A DNA stretch of 64,000 nt from Pyrus communis (lineage: Eukaryota; Streptophyta; Magnoliopsida; Rosales; Rosaceae): positions 7,161,751 through 7,225,750 of the forward strand of contig NC_084810.1 in assembly GCF_963583255.1 (NCBI RefSeq), read 5' to 3'. The position numbers and the translations under genes are program-made. Shown piece by piece: positions 26,240 to 38,000 of this stretch. Below the pieces are notes generated by a model. The model worked only from the letters and a program-made list of their open reading frames with translations. It was not told the origin of the DNA and searched no databases. The stretch's first letter is position 1. Every line of letters begins with the position of its first letter.

Positions 26240-26429
26240 GTCTGCAGCGCAGGATACCGACAGACCTAACCTCTTCCCAAACAACGGAATTTCTGTTTAA
26301 ACATGACATAGACTACATCGTGTAATAGTTCTAGCTTTAATTATTTACCAAAAAGTTAATAATTATCAAAAGAAAAGTGATTTAAAGTGATTTCTGAATT
26401 TCTAAGTACCGTCAAGTTGAATAAATTAA
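26240..26429 (-). promoter_or_regulatory. Short FIE upstream region, bounded by a transposon
   Basis: Only 190 bp separate the FIE ATG from the target duplication of the Pack-MULE. Any FIE promoter elements must be in this stretch or within or beyond the transposon. No clear TATA box was identified. Confidence 0.4.
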
Positions 26430-26777
26430 TAGTTATTTGAGTTAGTTTACTACTTTTTAAGTTTTTCAGTTTTCAACATTTGATATATTAAGTTTTTTTC
26501 ATTCCAGAGTGGTACTTGAATTCAAAATTTTGGGACAGTTTCATACATCCGTTAAAGTTACTCTTAAGTCAACCATTAACTGGTGACGTGATGCTCACGT
26601 AGGCAGTTACTTGACGCCACGTGTCAAGTTGGGCCCACGTGGATATTAAAGAATTAAAAAAAATAAAAAGCTAAAAACTACAACTTTGGGTTTGGAAGGA
26701 AACGTTTTAGGTTTTTCCCTCGTCTCAACCGTCTTGGAGGATAGATTTGCTTCTGTTGTTCTTCCTAGAGGACAACG

Positions 26778-26931
26778 ATGGCAACACCACCGCCGTTGTT
26801 GACGAACCCACTGAGCTCTTCTCTTCTTCCACTTCTTCACCGTTGTCCTCCCCCACCCCTTCTTCCTCCTCCAAAATATGCACAAGTTGTATCTCCTAGC
26901 ACCTCTGCAACACCAATCAGTGTGCTAAAAG
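26778..26931 (+). pseudogene. Captured N-terminal gene fragment, unidentified
   Basis: An ATG at 26778 opens a Pro/Leu/Ser-rich frame beginning MATPPPLLTNPLSSSLLPLL. Its low acidic content and Ser/Thr richness resemble an organelle transit peptide. The frame is interrupted at 26931 by the hAT insertion. The source gene is not recognised. Confidence 0.4.
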
Positions 26932-27676
26932 TAAGATTATAAGACGATAGGCGTTAATCGGGCGGCGAGCTGGGGTCTAGCGCCTAGACGGCTAGGCGGG
27001 AATTAGACGGGTTAGACGGATTTGAGTAAATTATTATATCTCATATAAATAGTGTCTATTTTTACTTAGAAAAAAACCCATACTAGTATTGGATGACATC
27101 ACATATAATATTTCTTTATTTTTCTTAAAGTTACTATAAAACATATGAATAATTACATTCTTATACTTGAAATTTTCAAATATTAAAAACTTAATGTAGG
27201 TCCACTAAGTCTAATAAAAAACTAGAAATGAAAAATCCCATTAACTTTCTTTTGTTATATTGTTGTTTTGGACGTTTTTGGTTGGGTTAAGAGGGCCATT
27301 AAATTTTAAAGTCCATTTAGCTTTGGAAAACGAAAAGTTGCGGATCCACTTAAATAGGCTACAGCAAACGACGACGTATAATACAGGTCATTTAAACTAT
27401 TCATCGTCTTCATCTTTTCACCCGCTGCTCCTGCTAATGCATCTTCTTGTCGGTGGCCACCAGACTTCACGCTTTTAATTCTGGGTGCAATTCTTTTTCA
27501 GACAAACTCATTCGCCCAGGCAGATCTCCCAGCCGCCCAACCCCGCCTGCTCCGCCTAGCTCACTTAGACCCTCGCTTAGATGCTACTAAATGAGTTTTT
27601 CGACTTATCAAATGATTTGACCTTAATCGGAACGGTTGGCCACCACCCACCGCCTAGGCTGATTTTTAGAACACTG
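26932..27676. mobile_element. Non-autonomous hAT-like element nested in the Pack-MULE
   Basis: An 8-bp direct repeat GCTAAAAG flanks the block (26924-26931 and 27677-27684), the duplication length of hAT transposons. The right end reads TTTTTAGAACACTG, whose inverse CAGTGTTCTAAAAA fits hAT termini. A GCCTAGGCGG-type subterminal block is present at both ends in inverted sense. No transposase is encoded. Confidence 0.7.
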
Positions 27677-27731
27677 GCTAAAAGCCCTTAGAAATTTCTA
27701 AAAAGATTAAATCTTTGATTTTTATACAAAA

Positions 27732-28190
27732 ATCATAGCCTATTCATGAGTTGGGTGGGAGCTTCAAGGGTCTCGATCTCCACTTTCTCTCTCTAATCCT
27801 CTTCTCTCTTTTCCACACCTCAGCCTCTTTCACTCCCTCCGGCTACTACCTCATCAACTGCGGCTTACCCTCCAACGCCTCCATTTCAATCGTGTCTTTC
27901 AACGGACCTGTACTGACCCGGGTCAGGATCCATTTCGATCGCCGACCAAAACCCACCTCCCAATTCGCCCGCCCTCTACCGCACGGCCAAAACCCATCAT
28001 CCCTTTTCTCTTCTCTCGCTTCGACACCGTCACCAAGCTCGCCCTCAAATGTGACCGCAGATCCGTTAGCGTTGACGACGAGGAAATGTGGGTTTGGTTC
28101 ATTGGATGCTCACGGTGGTAATTTGACAAGGGGGAAGGCTCAATTGCGATTGCATTTTTCTATAGTTCGCGCTCGATGATCCATCTTCCC
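27732..28190 (+). pseudogene. Captured fragment of a CrRLK1L (malectin-like) receptor kinase ectodomain
   Basis: A signal-peptide-like stretch (FLSLILFSLFHTSASF) is followed by TPSGYYLINCGLPSNASIS, the start of the malectin-like extracellular domain of FERONIA/THESEUS-type kinases. The downstream part (ADQNPPPNSPALYRTA) is in a different frame, so at least one frameshift is present. No kinase domain follows. It sits inside the Pack-MULE, so it was most likely acquired from a genomic locus elsewhere. Confidence 0.7.
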
Positions 28191-28597
28191 CATAACAAAG
28201 ACAGAAGATAAGGTAATTTTCTAGGGTTTTGCACAGACAATGATCTGTCTAGCTCAAAGTTCCATAACTCAAGATGATGGGTGGGGCGTGGAGGATATAA
28301 GGGATGAGGGGATTGGGGAGGGAATGAGGGGTGGATCGAAGTAACAAAAAAGGGGGTTTTTTTTTAATTTTTTAATGTTAAAGTGGGCCCAGATTGACAC
28401 GTGGTATCAGCGTCACGTCATCAGTTAACGGTTGACTTAATAGTAATCTTAACGAATGTATGAAATTGTTCCAAAATTTTGACTTCAGGTACCACTCTGG
28501 GATGAAAAAAAACTTGATGTACCAAATGTTGAAAATCGAAAAATTTGAGGGTAATAAACTGAGATTAACCCTAGTTATTTTATGTGTCACTTAGTAA

Positions 28598-28700
28598 ATG
28601 AGAGGTATTAAGTTTGATTCTACATTATTGTTAGCACATTATGAGGCTTAGCCACTCTCTCACACGTAAATAATACTATTTGTTTAGAAAAAAAAAATTT
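28598..28700 (+). mobile_element. Decayed SINE-like fragment
   Basis: AAATGAGAGGTATTAAGTTT with a box-B-like GATTCTA, followed by ATTATGAGGCTTAGCCACT, resembles the body of the SINE copies at 11775 and 46489, with many changes. Confidence 0.35.
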
Positions 28701-29130
28701 ATGTAGATTTAAAGGGTGATTTGGTAAAGAATCAATAAAAAGTTACAATATTAATAATATATCAATAATATTTATATTAATTGTAAATAGGTCAATTATG
28801 TATTGTGATACTTAAATGCATTTAAGATAAACAAAAATTAATCTATCATTACAGCTGACACCCACTTTAAATGACACTCTTTTCTCATATTTTTTATATT
28901 TTGGAATAGGTCAACGTGGATTTAGATATTGCAATGCAATGTCTGTTTTCTTATTCTAGTTTTATCAGATTTAGATGTTTTGTTGCAGTGTTCGTTTTCT
29001 GGTTTTTTTTTTTTTTTTGTTTTTTTGTTTATATCACTCATGCGCCTCCTATGCTTCACACCTCTTGCAACTCCTGATTTTTGCATTTGGGTTCGAACAT
29101 TGCAACACAATGTTCCTTTACTGTTTATGA
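28701..29130. other. AT-rich non-genic stretch
   Basis: No gene supported. It contains a poly(T) tract at about 29003-29028. Confidence 0.4.
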
Positions 29131-29827
29131 GAACATTGAATCTTTATTCTAGGGACATTTACTCAAGTTAGCATACATCAATCCCTATTGTACATTGACT
29201 CGCGCCAACATAAATTGACTCACGCCAACACTCACCCTCAAGATGGTTCGTAGATGTTTCCTACGACTAACTTGTCAAGTGAGTCATGAAACACTTTTGT
29301 GGACACCATATGTATTAAAACATATGTTGTTGTTCTGTCCCCATGTATGGAATGTTTGCTAACTGAATATCCAACTTCTCCTCCATAAAATGAAGATCCA
29401 CTTTAACATGTTTATTCTGATCATATTGTACCAGATATTAGCTATCTCTCGTGCTGCTTAATTATCACAACATAAAAGCATAGGCTCATTGGGCTTGAAA
29501 CCTATCTCCGTCATACCATGTCCCAATAAGCCTCCAAGAATGCAAAATGCTACAATGACTTTTCCCAGCGATGGCGGTTTGCCCTAGCAACTTCAGCTTT
29601 TGTTATGGATGGTTACCAGGTTTTAAGGGTTTAGATGGTGGTGTTGGTGAAAACGCTACAAAAAAACTCAAGGGAGGAGAAGCCGGATAGGTTGAGTCAG
29701 CAACAAAGGGTTCAATGGACAGTGGTTTATTGGCCAAAAACCTGGACTTGTTGGTGATTCCTGGCATGGGGCTAACTTGAGAATGCCGGTGGAAATGGGT
29801 ATTGGGGGAGTTGCCCAGCTCAAGCAA
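29131..29827 (-). pseudogene. Copia RNase H fragment, repeat unit A
   Basis: On the minus strand, debris of a Copia RNase H C-terminus (blocks like IHSWRLIGTWYD and PVQYDQNKHV) with stops. A second, diverged copy in the same orientation follows at 29940-30628. Both units end with a shared GAGTTGCCC(A/T)GCTCAAGCAA segment. Confidence 0.55.
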
Positions 29828-29891
29828 TTATATATATACATACATACATATATACATACATACATACATGCATACATACATACATGCATAC

Positions 29892-29926
<35 letters not shown>

Positions 29927-29935
29927 CAAGAATGT
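29828..29935. repeat. (CATA)n / (TA)n microsatellite between the two repeat units
   Basis: Imperfect CATACATA units with CATG variants, closing in about ten TA units. Confidence 0.85.
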
Positions 29936-29939
29936 CTGA

Positions 29940-30628
29940 TACATTGAATCTCTATTTTAGGTACATTGACTTAAGCTAGCATATATTAAGTCCCTATGGT
30001 ACATTGACTCATGCTAACACTTACCCGTAATTTGGTGCGTAGATCCCTCATAAGCCCAACTTGTCAAGTGAGTCAAGAAACACTTTTGCGGACATGTATT
30101 AAAACATATGCAGATGTTCTACCCCACAATATGAATGTCTACTAACTGAACATCCAACTTCTCCTTGATAAAATGTCGATTCACTTCAACATATTTAATC
30201 CACTCATATTGTACCGGATTATTGGCTATCTCTCATGCTACTTGATTATCACAACATATGGTTATAGGCTCATGGGCTTGAAACCCATCCCTGTAATACC
30301 ATGTACCAATAAACCTCCAAGAATGCACGCTGCTGCAATTACATCTTTTTCTGGATGCGGTGGCTTGGCGCTGGTAACTGCAGCTTTTGCCATAGAGGGT
30401 TTGCAAGGTTTTAGAGGAAGGTTTTGAGGGTTTAGGCGATGGTGTTGGTGAAAACACTAAAAAAGGGTTCAGGGGAGGAAAAACCGAATAGGTTAAGTCG
30501 AGGACAAAGGGTTCCATGGACGATGGTTTGTCGGTCGGAAGCCCGAACTTGTTGGTGATTCCTTACGTAGGGCCTACTTGAGAAAGTTGGTGGAATATGG
30601 TATTGAGGGAGTTGCCCTGCTCAAGCAA
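29940..30628 (-). pseudogene. Copia RNase H fragment, repeat unit B
   Basis: The minus strand shows FQAHEPITICCDNQVA, NPVQYE, KYVEVNRHFIKEKLDVQLV and LTHLTSWA, the conserved end of a Copia RNase H, with several stops. It is a direct, diverged duplicate of unit A. Confidence 0.6.
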
Positions 30629-30699
30629 GTGTATAAAGATAAGGTGGGTAGGGCTGGAATGAAAGCTAAACCCGCGCGAAAAATATTTTTGGTTTTTTA

Positions 30700-30863
30700 A
30701 TTTTTTATGTTGTTTGTTTATTTATTTATTTTTTATATTGTCCATTTGCAACCATAATGCCACGTAGATGCACAATCATCGTTTAGTCAAGCAGTCACAT
30801 CGGCAGTTAAGTTAACAGAACTCTTGACAGAAAAACTAACAGAAGTATGAAAGTGTCACAAAA
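30700..30863. repeat. Mutator-like terminal repeat, outer part split off by the LINE
   Basis: The block CGGCAGTTAAGTTAACAGA...GTATGAAAGTGTCACAAAA matches in layout the right terminal repeat of the Pack-MULE (GTTAACGG...GTATGAAATTGTTCCAAAA). The match resumes on the far side of the LINE at 38721 with TTCAACTTTAAGTACGA and ends at 38782 with GAGAATAACCC. Confidence 0.55.
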
Positions 30864-31202
30864 ACAAAGATCATTTTAGAATAATAATGTTCAGAGAGAG
30901 AAAGTTATAGGTGAGACAGAGAAAGGTGAGAGATAGTGAACCAAAGCAAGATCCTTCGGTGGGAGAAAGAGTTACAGACACTTATCTTGAGATTTCAAGG
31001 TTGAACAAAATTTATTCTACAAGTGAAAGATGAATCTTTTGGAGAAAAGGTGAGACTAATAGAGAGGACCAAACTCAAGGGTTACCAGATTTCTTTTGAC
31101 TTGGGTTGTGCTTCCTGGCTCATAATCTAGTTGAAGGCAACGTTAGAATCATAGGGTTAGAGGTTTTTTTAGATAGTATAGAAGGCATAATTACAGTTTG
31201 GG

Positions 31203-32290
31203 GTGGAAAGTTTCAACAACAAAAATGGGGTCTTCTTAAGTATTTCCAAAAGTGAGGCATATGGTTTTGTAAGGAACATCATTGTTCCCAAAAGGATTAA
31301 TTTTTTCGGCTGGAAGAGGTTAGTTGAATTTCTATTTAAAATTCTATGTGGGGAAAAGAAAGTGGAGAAATTTTGTTGCCGTTCTTCTCAGGTGAATAGG
31401 AATTTGTTGGAGTTGTGAAAGAAACCACAGAGAAGTAAGTCGAGAGTTGTCTCTAAGATTTCATTTAAAGATGCAACTCTAAGGGGAAAACTTTCAGCTG
31501 AATTTTATCTTAATTTGAATGAGAAAGAGAACTTGTGTGTAAAGAACAACTAGAATAAGAGAAGCAATCCTCTAGAAGATTTTAAATGGGGGTGCGTGAT
31601 TGTTTGTGAGAGACAACTAGTGCATCAGCCTTGGAAAGAGATGGAGAAAACACTTCTGAATTTTCATGGAAGGGAGATTCGTTTGTCTCATTTTCAATGC
31701 CATAAAGCTTTATTTGTTTACCATAATTTAGATAAAGCAATGAAGATCGCAGAATTGGGTTTTTTTTACTATGAGTGAGTATCCATATGTGTTGTTGTCT
31801 GGATGGTGGCAAGGCCTCAAAACAGATGATCAAAATGTAGTGAGTTATGGTGGCTGGATTGCTGTTGAGGGATTACCGCCTCATCTCAAGACTAACTTTT
31901 GGTTTCAAAAGATTGGTGAAGTTTGCGGTGGTCTGGTGGAACTTGATCGTAGAACTACAAAATTTGGTTTATCTGTTTGAAGCAAGGTTAAAAATTCAAC
32001 ATAATTTTACTGGTTTCATACCACAGTTTGTTAATGTTGTTGATGGAAATCCCACTTTTAGAGTTAAAATCAGACAACTCTCACCAACAAGAAGACCTAA
32101 ACCTTTGGTTTTCAAGCGTGGAGAATCTTTGAAATTTAAGTATTTCCGAAGGCTTGAGAATGGTGATCGAAATTTGCAAAGGGTGATCGGACATATTTCT
32201 CTGGCAAGTCCAGCTAGAGAGACAGTTCAAAAGTCAACATGGAATATATGGATACCTTATTATTCTCGAAATAGGGAGCTTGATTGTTAG
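31203..32290 (+). pseudogene. LINE ORF1 remnant (DUF4283-type RNA-binding protein)
   Basis: In ORF1 of plant L1 elements a DUF4283 domain and zinc knuckle bind the element RNA. Here VPKRINFFGW (near 31290) and GWIAVEGLPPHLKTNFWFQK, followed by CGGLVELDRRT (31850-31970), match that pattern. Several frameshifts and stops break it; the longest single frame runs 31847-32290. Confidence 0.6.
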
Positions 32291-32566
32291 ATTATTATAG
32301 ATTCTCAAAGAAAGGAAAGGGTGCTATCGGAGAATGAGCCTTTAGTGGATGGGGAAATTTGTCGAGAAAGATTAATTGGGGATAATTGTCAAAATTTTTG
32401 CCTTTAGTGGAAGAGGATGTTTCTCTCAATGAGATTGTCAAAATTTTTGCCTTTTGCAATCCTTGTGTAGATGGTAAGCTTATTCCTGAAGAGAAGAATG
32501 AGAGGATGACTGTCCCAAATAAGAGGGGTTCTAGAGGGATTTCTAAGAAGGGAAAAATGTTGGTGT

Positions 32567-34701
32567 TGTAAAACTCGTCCCGAATTGTGTATTTTATCAT
32601 ACTTATGGAAGTATGAAATGACCATTTTGCCCCTATCACTTACCCAATCAAGTTTCCCTATTTGGATTTCCTCCAAATTCCCATCCTCTCTCTGCCTGCC
32701 ACGTGGTAGTCTCTCATCTCCCTTTCTCTTCTTCTCTCTTCTTTCCCCAAGACACACACACACACACACTCTTTCGAACCCCTCTGCCATTTCACCTTCC
32801 CGACAACACACACACTCACCCGTACACCCAAATGACCACGACACCACCACCACCATCGAGTGGATATTCTCTTTTTCTTTCTCCATTTTCCTTTGTGGAG
32901 CACTGAGACACCTAGATGCCACCCCACTTTCTTCACGAGTCTGACGGCTTCAAATTAACTTCTAGGGCACGATGAGGGACCACAAAGGTATGAAACTCTC
33001 CCTCTTGTCTCTATCTTCATTTTTGGTAGTTAGATCGTACCCGAGGCCCTAACCGAGTCCTCTAGACCAGAGCATCGGGCCGGGCTTCCAAGCCCAAAAC
33101 CCTTTTGAACTAAGGCCCTTAGGCCGTTTAACCATGGGCCTTCGGCCCGTTGAACCTCAAACCCAAAACCATATTTATGACCCATTGGACTCAACCCAAA
33201 ACCCAAAACCCCAAAGCCTAAACTCCAAATCTATTCCAAACCCAGCCCAAGCCTTTGGGCCACAGAACCCGGCCCAATCATGGAGTCTATGCCCAATTGC
33301 CTCAGCCCAACCCAGAGAACCTTGGAACGCAGCCGCGCGTAAAGGGATGCCGCTGCCGGCGTGTGAAGCACACACGTCGCCGACGACTTTTCTTGCCAAC
33401 TTTCCGGCTACCCACAGCGGCGCATGGCGATGTGTGGTCGTCGGTCGCCACCTTGTGGCGGCGTGTGGGGGTACTCAAGGTCCTCCCTCATGTTTTTGAC
33501 GTCCGTTTCCTAAAATTCAATCGTTATGATAGATTTTTATTAATTGGACTCTTTATGTGCTTAGGTGCGACTATTAGCAGTGATTCCATCCTTTCTATTT
33601 CACACGGTTCATCGGCGACAAAGTATTTATAAGTAGACCCCTTCTAAAATGCATGTTTTAATAGTAAAAATGCATACATGAAAAACATGATTTAATGGAA
33701 ACGTTTTATGAGTAAATTAGATTTACACTTTATGATTTATCATGCTTTACTGAGAATATTTTGGAATACCATATTTTATCAAATTTATGTTCTTTATAGT
33801 ATATATGATGGATGACTATATACTATTTATGAACTTGTTTTTACACTCTTTGTAGTATATATGATGGATGACTATATACTATGAAGATGCTTTGAGATAT
33901 ATGTACTTATGTTGGAAAAATTATATTCAATGATTTTGTGCTTATCTAGTGGTTACTATATATGCCTTTGGGTGGGTGCTGTAGAAGCCTACGGGCAATT
34001 GATACTATATATGCCTTCGGGCGATTGATACTATATATGCCTTCGGGTGAGTGTTGTAGGAGCCTACATGCGATTGATCTGTAAAGTGTTCTAAGTGAAG
34101 GCCTTCGGGCGAATGAAGAGTTCTATATGCCTTTGGGCGATACTGATACCACAGTTTAGCACACTATCTACGATATATGTTTTACGAAGGTTTTATGGCA
34201 TGCTAGGGTTTTCGAAAAACCTATCACATATTATGCTATTAGTTTTCATAAACTTTGGGGGTTAATACGTTATTGAATGACTGTGTTTGTACTACTTATA
34301 TATCAACTTGGTCCACTCATGTTTGTTTTGCGCCCCTTCAGGACATAGGAACGATGCTTACAATCCGAGCTACAAGACATTCCCCTACCAGTGACATCGT
34401 GCCATCCTTTCTACTTTGACATCATTGTAATCACACCTTCCGCTTGTATTATGAATTAGATGTATGCACTGAACATGTCATACATCATCACTATCATGAT
34501 CATTGTTGGCAGTTGAATACTATTATATTATTTTATAAGGTTTATGTGGGAACATTACATTGCGTAGTTCGCGCGAAATTTACATGCATGTTTCACATGT
34601 TCTCAGCATATGCATTCATTAAATGGCTTGTGTCACCATCGAGTGTCGGTTAGCACGTGACCATCCCGATGTTCCCCAGACATCGGGTTCGGGGTGTGTC
34701 A
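32567..34701. mobile_element. Solo LTR, 2135 bp, probably Ty3/Gypsy (Tekay/Del-like size), with 5-bp duplication
   Basis: The block starts TGTAAAACTCGTCCC and ends CGGGGTGTGTCA, so it has TG...CA ends, and GGTGT lies on both sides (32562-32566 and 34702-34706). No internal coding domain exists within it, so it is an LTR left by recombination between two LTRs. It contains CT-rich and (CA)n tracts (about 32700-32820) and short tandem repeats at 33790-34150. Orientation is not certain. Confidence 0.75.
33790..34150. repeat. Tandem repeats inside the solo LTR
   Basis: Two copies of GTATATATGATGGATGACTA (33798 and 33855) are followed by four to five degenerate units built on CTATATATGCCTTCGGGCGA. 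Confidence 0.7.
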
Positions 34702-35017
34702 GGTGTTAGGAGTAGATGCCAAGAAGGGACCAAAGTCTTTAAGTGCGACCCTTAAGCCTTCCGTGTTAGGTTCCAAACCAAATATTGGTGATTCTGAGCA
34801 AAATCCGGAGCATGTGGGGAAGTTTTTGGTGAAACTAAAAGTGTCACTAATTCCTTGGAAAAGGAACTTGTCACAAAAAAAAAATAATAATAAAAAAAAT
34901 AAATAAATAAATTATAGGCAAAATTGTTAACAAGAAAAAGGAATCTGGAAGTGGTTCTACCTTAATCATGTACCAGAAGAAAAAGGTTAGAAGTGATTTG
35001 GGGGTTAACCTTCCAAA

Positions 35018-38000
35018 ATGAAGATATTTTCTTGGAATGTCAGATGGCTATGGAGGAGAAATAAAAGAAGAGTTGTTAAAGAGCAGATATAAATAGTGGG
35101 GCTGACATTGTCGTTCTACAAGGAAAAAAAAAAAAAACTGAAATTTGCAGAAGACTTGTTGGAAGCATCTGAAGGTTTCGTTACATAGAATGGGTGTCAT
35201 TGCCTTCTTTTAGGAAGGTCTGGGGGAATTCTTTTTTGTGGAATACTAAGTGTATCTTAGTTTTGGAATTTGTGGTAGGTGAGTTTTCCGTTTCAATCAA
35301 AATAAAGTTCTAACGGCTTAGATTGGTGGCTTTCGGGGGTTTACGGCCCCAACAAAGTGAGGGAAAGAAACAATTTTTGGGAAGAGCTGGCTGGATTGTT
35401 TGGCTTATTTGGACCTAGATGCTGTCATACAAGAGACTTTAATGTGGAATGGTTTGTGTCAGAAAAATCCAACGGCGATAGATTTATAAAAAGTATGAGG
35501 GTGTTCAATAATTTTATTCTGGAAATAAACCTTAGAGATACAAATTTATTTAATGCAGAATTTACATGGTCAAATATGAGAAAAGGGGCAGATGTGGTAT
35601 GTTGAAGGCTTGATAGGTTTCTATTCATAAATGAGTGGGAAGCGTGCTTTCCTAACTCTCGCAGAGAGCTACTACCCGGTTAACTTCAAATCATTGCCTA
35701 ATTGAATTGGATACAAGTTTTGTAAAGTGGGGACCTACACCGTTCAGATTCGAGAATTCTTGGTTGGACCATCTGTCTTTTAGGGATGGGTTCAAGTTCA
35801 TGAGGAAACTTAAAGAGTTGAAACCTAAAGTAAAGGAGTAGAGCAAGGAAGTTTTTGGCAATGTTGGTCAAGAAAAGAAGCAAGTGGAGGCTAAACTATT
35901 AGAGCTTGATGCAACGGAAATAAGGGAGGGTCTTGATCTCTTCTTGAAACTGGAAAAGGATGGTATACGGGCAAAACTTGAGAAGTTGTTGCTTAAAGAG
36001 AAAAGTCATTGGAGAATTAGAGCCAAAGTTGAATGGGCTCAAAAATGAGACAGTAACACTAATTTCTTTCACAAAATTGCAAACGGGAGAAAGAAAAAGA
36101 ATTTATTGATAAATTGGAGCTGGAAGGGGGAGGAATTGTGGAAGATATTGAAGTCATCGAACAAGAATTGATTCAATTCTTTTGAAAAACTTTATTCCAG
36201 AAATTTGAAGGTGAGGTGGGGCTTAAAAGGCATTTATTGGAGTCTAATCAGGGAAGGGGAAGCAATATGGCTGTAGAGGGCTTTTGAAGAAGAGGAAATA
36301 AAAAAGGCAATGTTCGATTGTGGGGGTGATAAATCACCAAGTCCTAATGGTTTTACTGTGGAATTATTTCAGCAACATTGGGAGGTGGTAAAATCAAATA
36401 TTGTGAGGGTTTTCAATGAATTTCATAGCAGCGGAATCATCATCACAATCACAAATGAAACATACATCTGTCTCATACCAAAGAAAGCAAATTCAATTGG
36501 TGTTGCCTATTATAAGCCTATAAGCTTGACAACGAGTTTATACAAGATTTTGTCAAAAGTGTTGGCCTCTAGACTAAAGGAGGTAATTAGTGGCATAATC
36601 TCATAGGTTGAAGGAGCTTTTGTGAAAGGAAGGCATATTCTTGGTACAATTCTAGTGGCCAACAAAGTGGTTGAGGAAACAAGGGTGAAAGAGAAGGAAG
36701 GTATTGTGTTCAAAATTAATTTTGAAAAAGCTTATGATCACATTGATTGGGATTTCTTAGTTAATGTGTTGGAAATAAAAGGGTTTGGTGATAGGTGGAG
36801 AAAATGGATATTGGGCTGCTTGAAATCTACCAACTTTTCCATCATAATATTTAATATTGTAGTAGACATCCTCAATAGATTACTGGGAAGAACCATCGAG
36901 GGTGGCCTGATTGAGGGGTTGGGTGTTGGTAATAAGGGTGTGGAAGTTACTCACTTGCAATTTGCCGATGACACTTTTTTTTTAATCTGGAAGTGAGTAA
37001 GGTTGGACTAATCTTTTATTAGTAATTGGTTGTTTTTGTTCTATCTATGGATCGAAGTTAAATAAGGGCAAATGCTCTTTAATGGGTATTAATGCGGAGC
37101 AAGAAAAATTAAAGAGATTGGATGGTTTATGGGGATGCAAAGTAGGCTCTTGGCTTGTCAAGTATTTGGGTCTTCCTTTAGGAGGTAATCCTAGAGCTAT
37201 CTCCTTCTGGAACCCGATTGTGGAAAAAGTTGAAAAGAGATTGCAAAGTTAAAAGTGTGCCTTTCTTTCAAGAGGGGGAATATTAACTTTAATTCAATTA
37301 GTGTTAGGAAGTTTACCTATTTATTTTCTATCTTTGTTCAAGATTCCTAAAGGAGTAGTCAGGACTCTGGAAAGCTTAATGCGGAAATTCTTATAGGCTG
37401 GTGTTGGTGAAGATAAGAAAGATCAACTCATTAATTGGCAGACAGTTTCAAAACCGAAAGAAGAAAGGGGTTTATGTATTGGCAATCTATTGGTAATAAA
37501 CAAAGCTTTGTTAGCTAAATGGTTATGACGTTTTCGTCGAAAGTGATTCCATCTGGCATAAAGTGATTAGCAGCAATTATGGTCTTAGTGACAATGGTTG
37601 GGATTCCAAGATAGTTCAGTTTGGAACAAGTAGAAGTCCTTGGAAGGATATTTCCAAAGGGTATAGTTCTTTTCTGGAGTGCTGACATTTTGTTCTTGGT
37701 AAAGGATATGAAATTAGATTTTGGGAAGACATTTGGCTAAGCGAAAGATCTTTACAAGTCTCATTTCCTAGGTTGTTCAACTTATCCATATTTCATAACA
37801 AGAGTATTTCTAGTGTTGCTAGTATTGCTAAACATTCTTTGAATTGGGACTTTGGGTTTCGAAGGAATTTACATGATGTGGAATTAGACGAATTGTCATA
37901 TTTCTTGACAAGTTTGTATCGGGTTCACATTCACCCTTCAAGGGTTGATGTAAGAAATTGAATACTTGATTCTTCAGGAAGCTTCTATGTTAAATCTTAC

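Larger units (their letters stand above)
26439..28571. mobile_element. Pack-MULE (Mutator-like element carrying gene fragments)
   Basis: Long imperfect terminal inverted repeats of about 240 bp lie at 26439-26680 and 28340-28571. Shared blocks include GATTTTCAACATTTG, CAGAGTGGTAC, TTAAGTCAACC and CACGTGTCAA...GGGCCCA. A perfect 9-bp direct repeat TAGTTATTT stands immediately outside (26430-26438 and 28572-28580), the Mutator hallmark. There is no transposase; instead the interior holds at least two coding-like host fragments and a nested hAT element. Related terminal repeats occur at 30700-38782 (split), about 51170-51575 and 52052-52300. Confidence 0.85.

Noticed and set aside
26240..26284. 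Upstream in-frame ATG (26284) as the FIE start
   Set aside because: It would add 15 residues not expected for the family, while the Met at 26239 gives the usual length and N-terminus.
29828..29935. CATA repeats as a CRISPR-like array
   Set aside because: No spacers; a plain microsatellite in plant DNA.
32404..32944. Overlapping open frames of 92-172 codons on both strands
   Set aside because: They span the junction of the LINE and the solo LTR and its CT/CA-rich tract; no domain and no gene structure.
33134..33632. Pro/Gln-rich frames of about 120 codons
   Set aside because: Built from CCCAAAACC-type repeats within the solo LTR.
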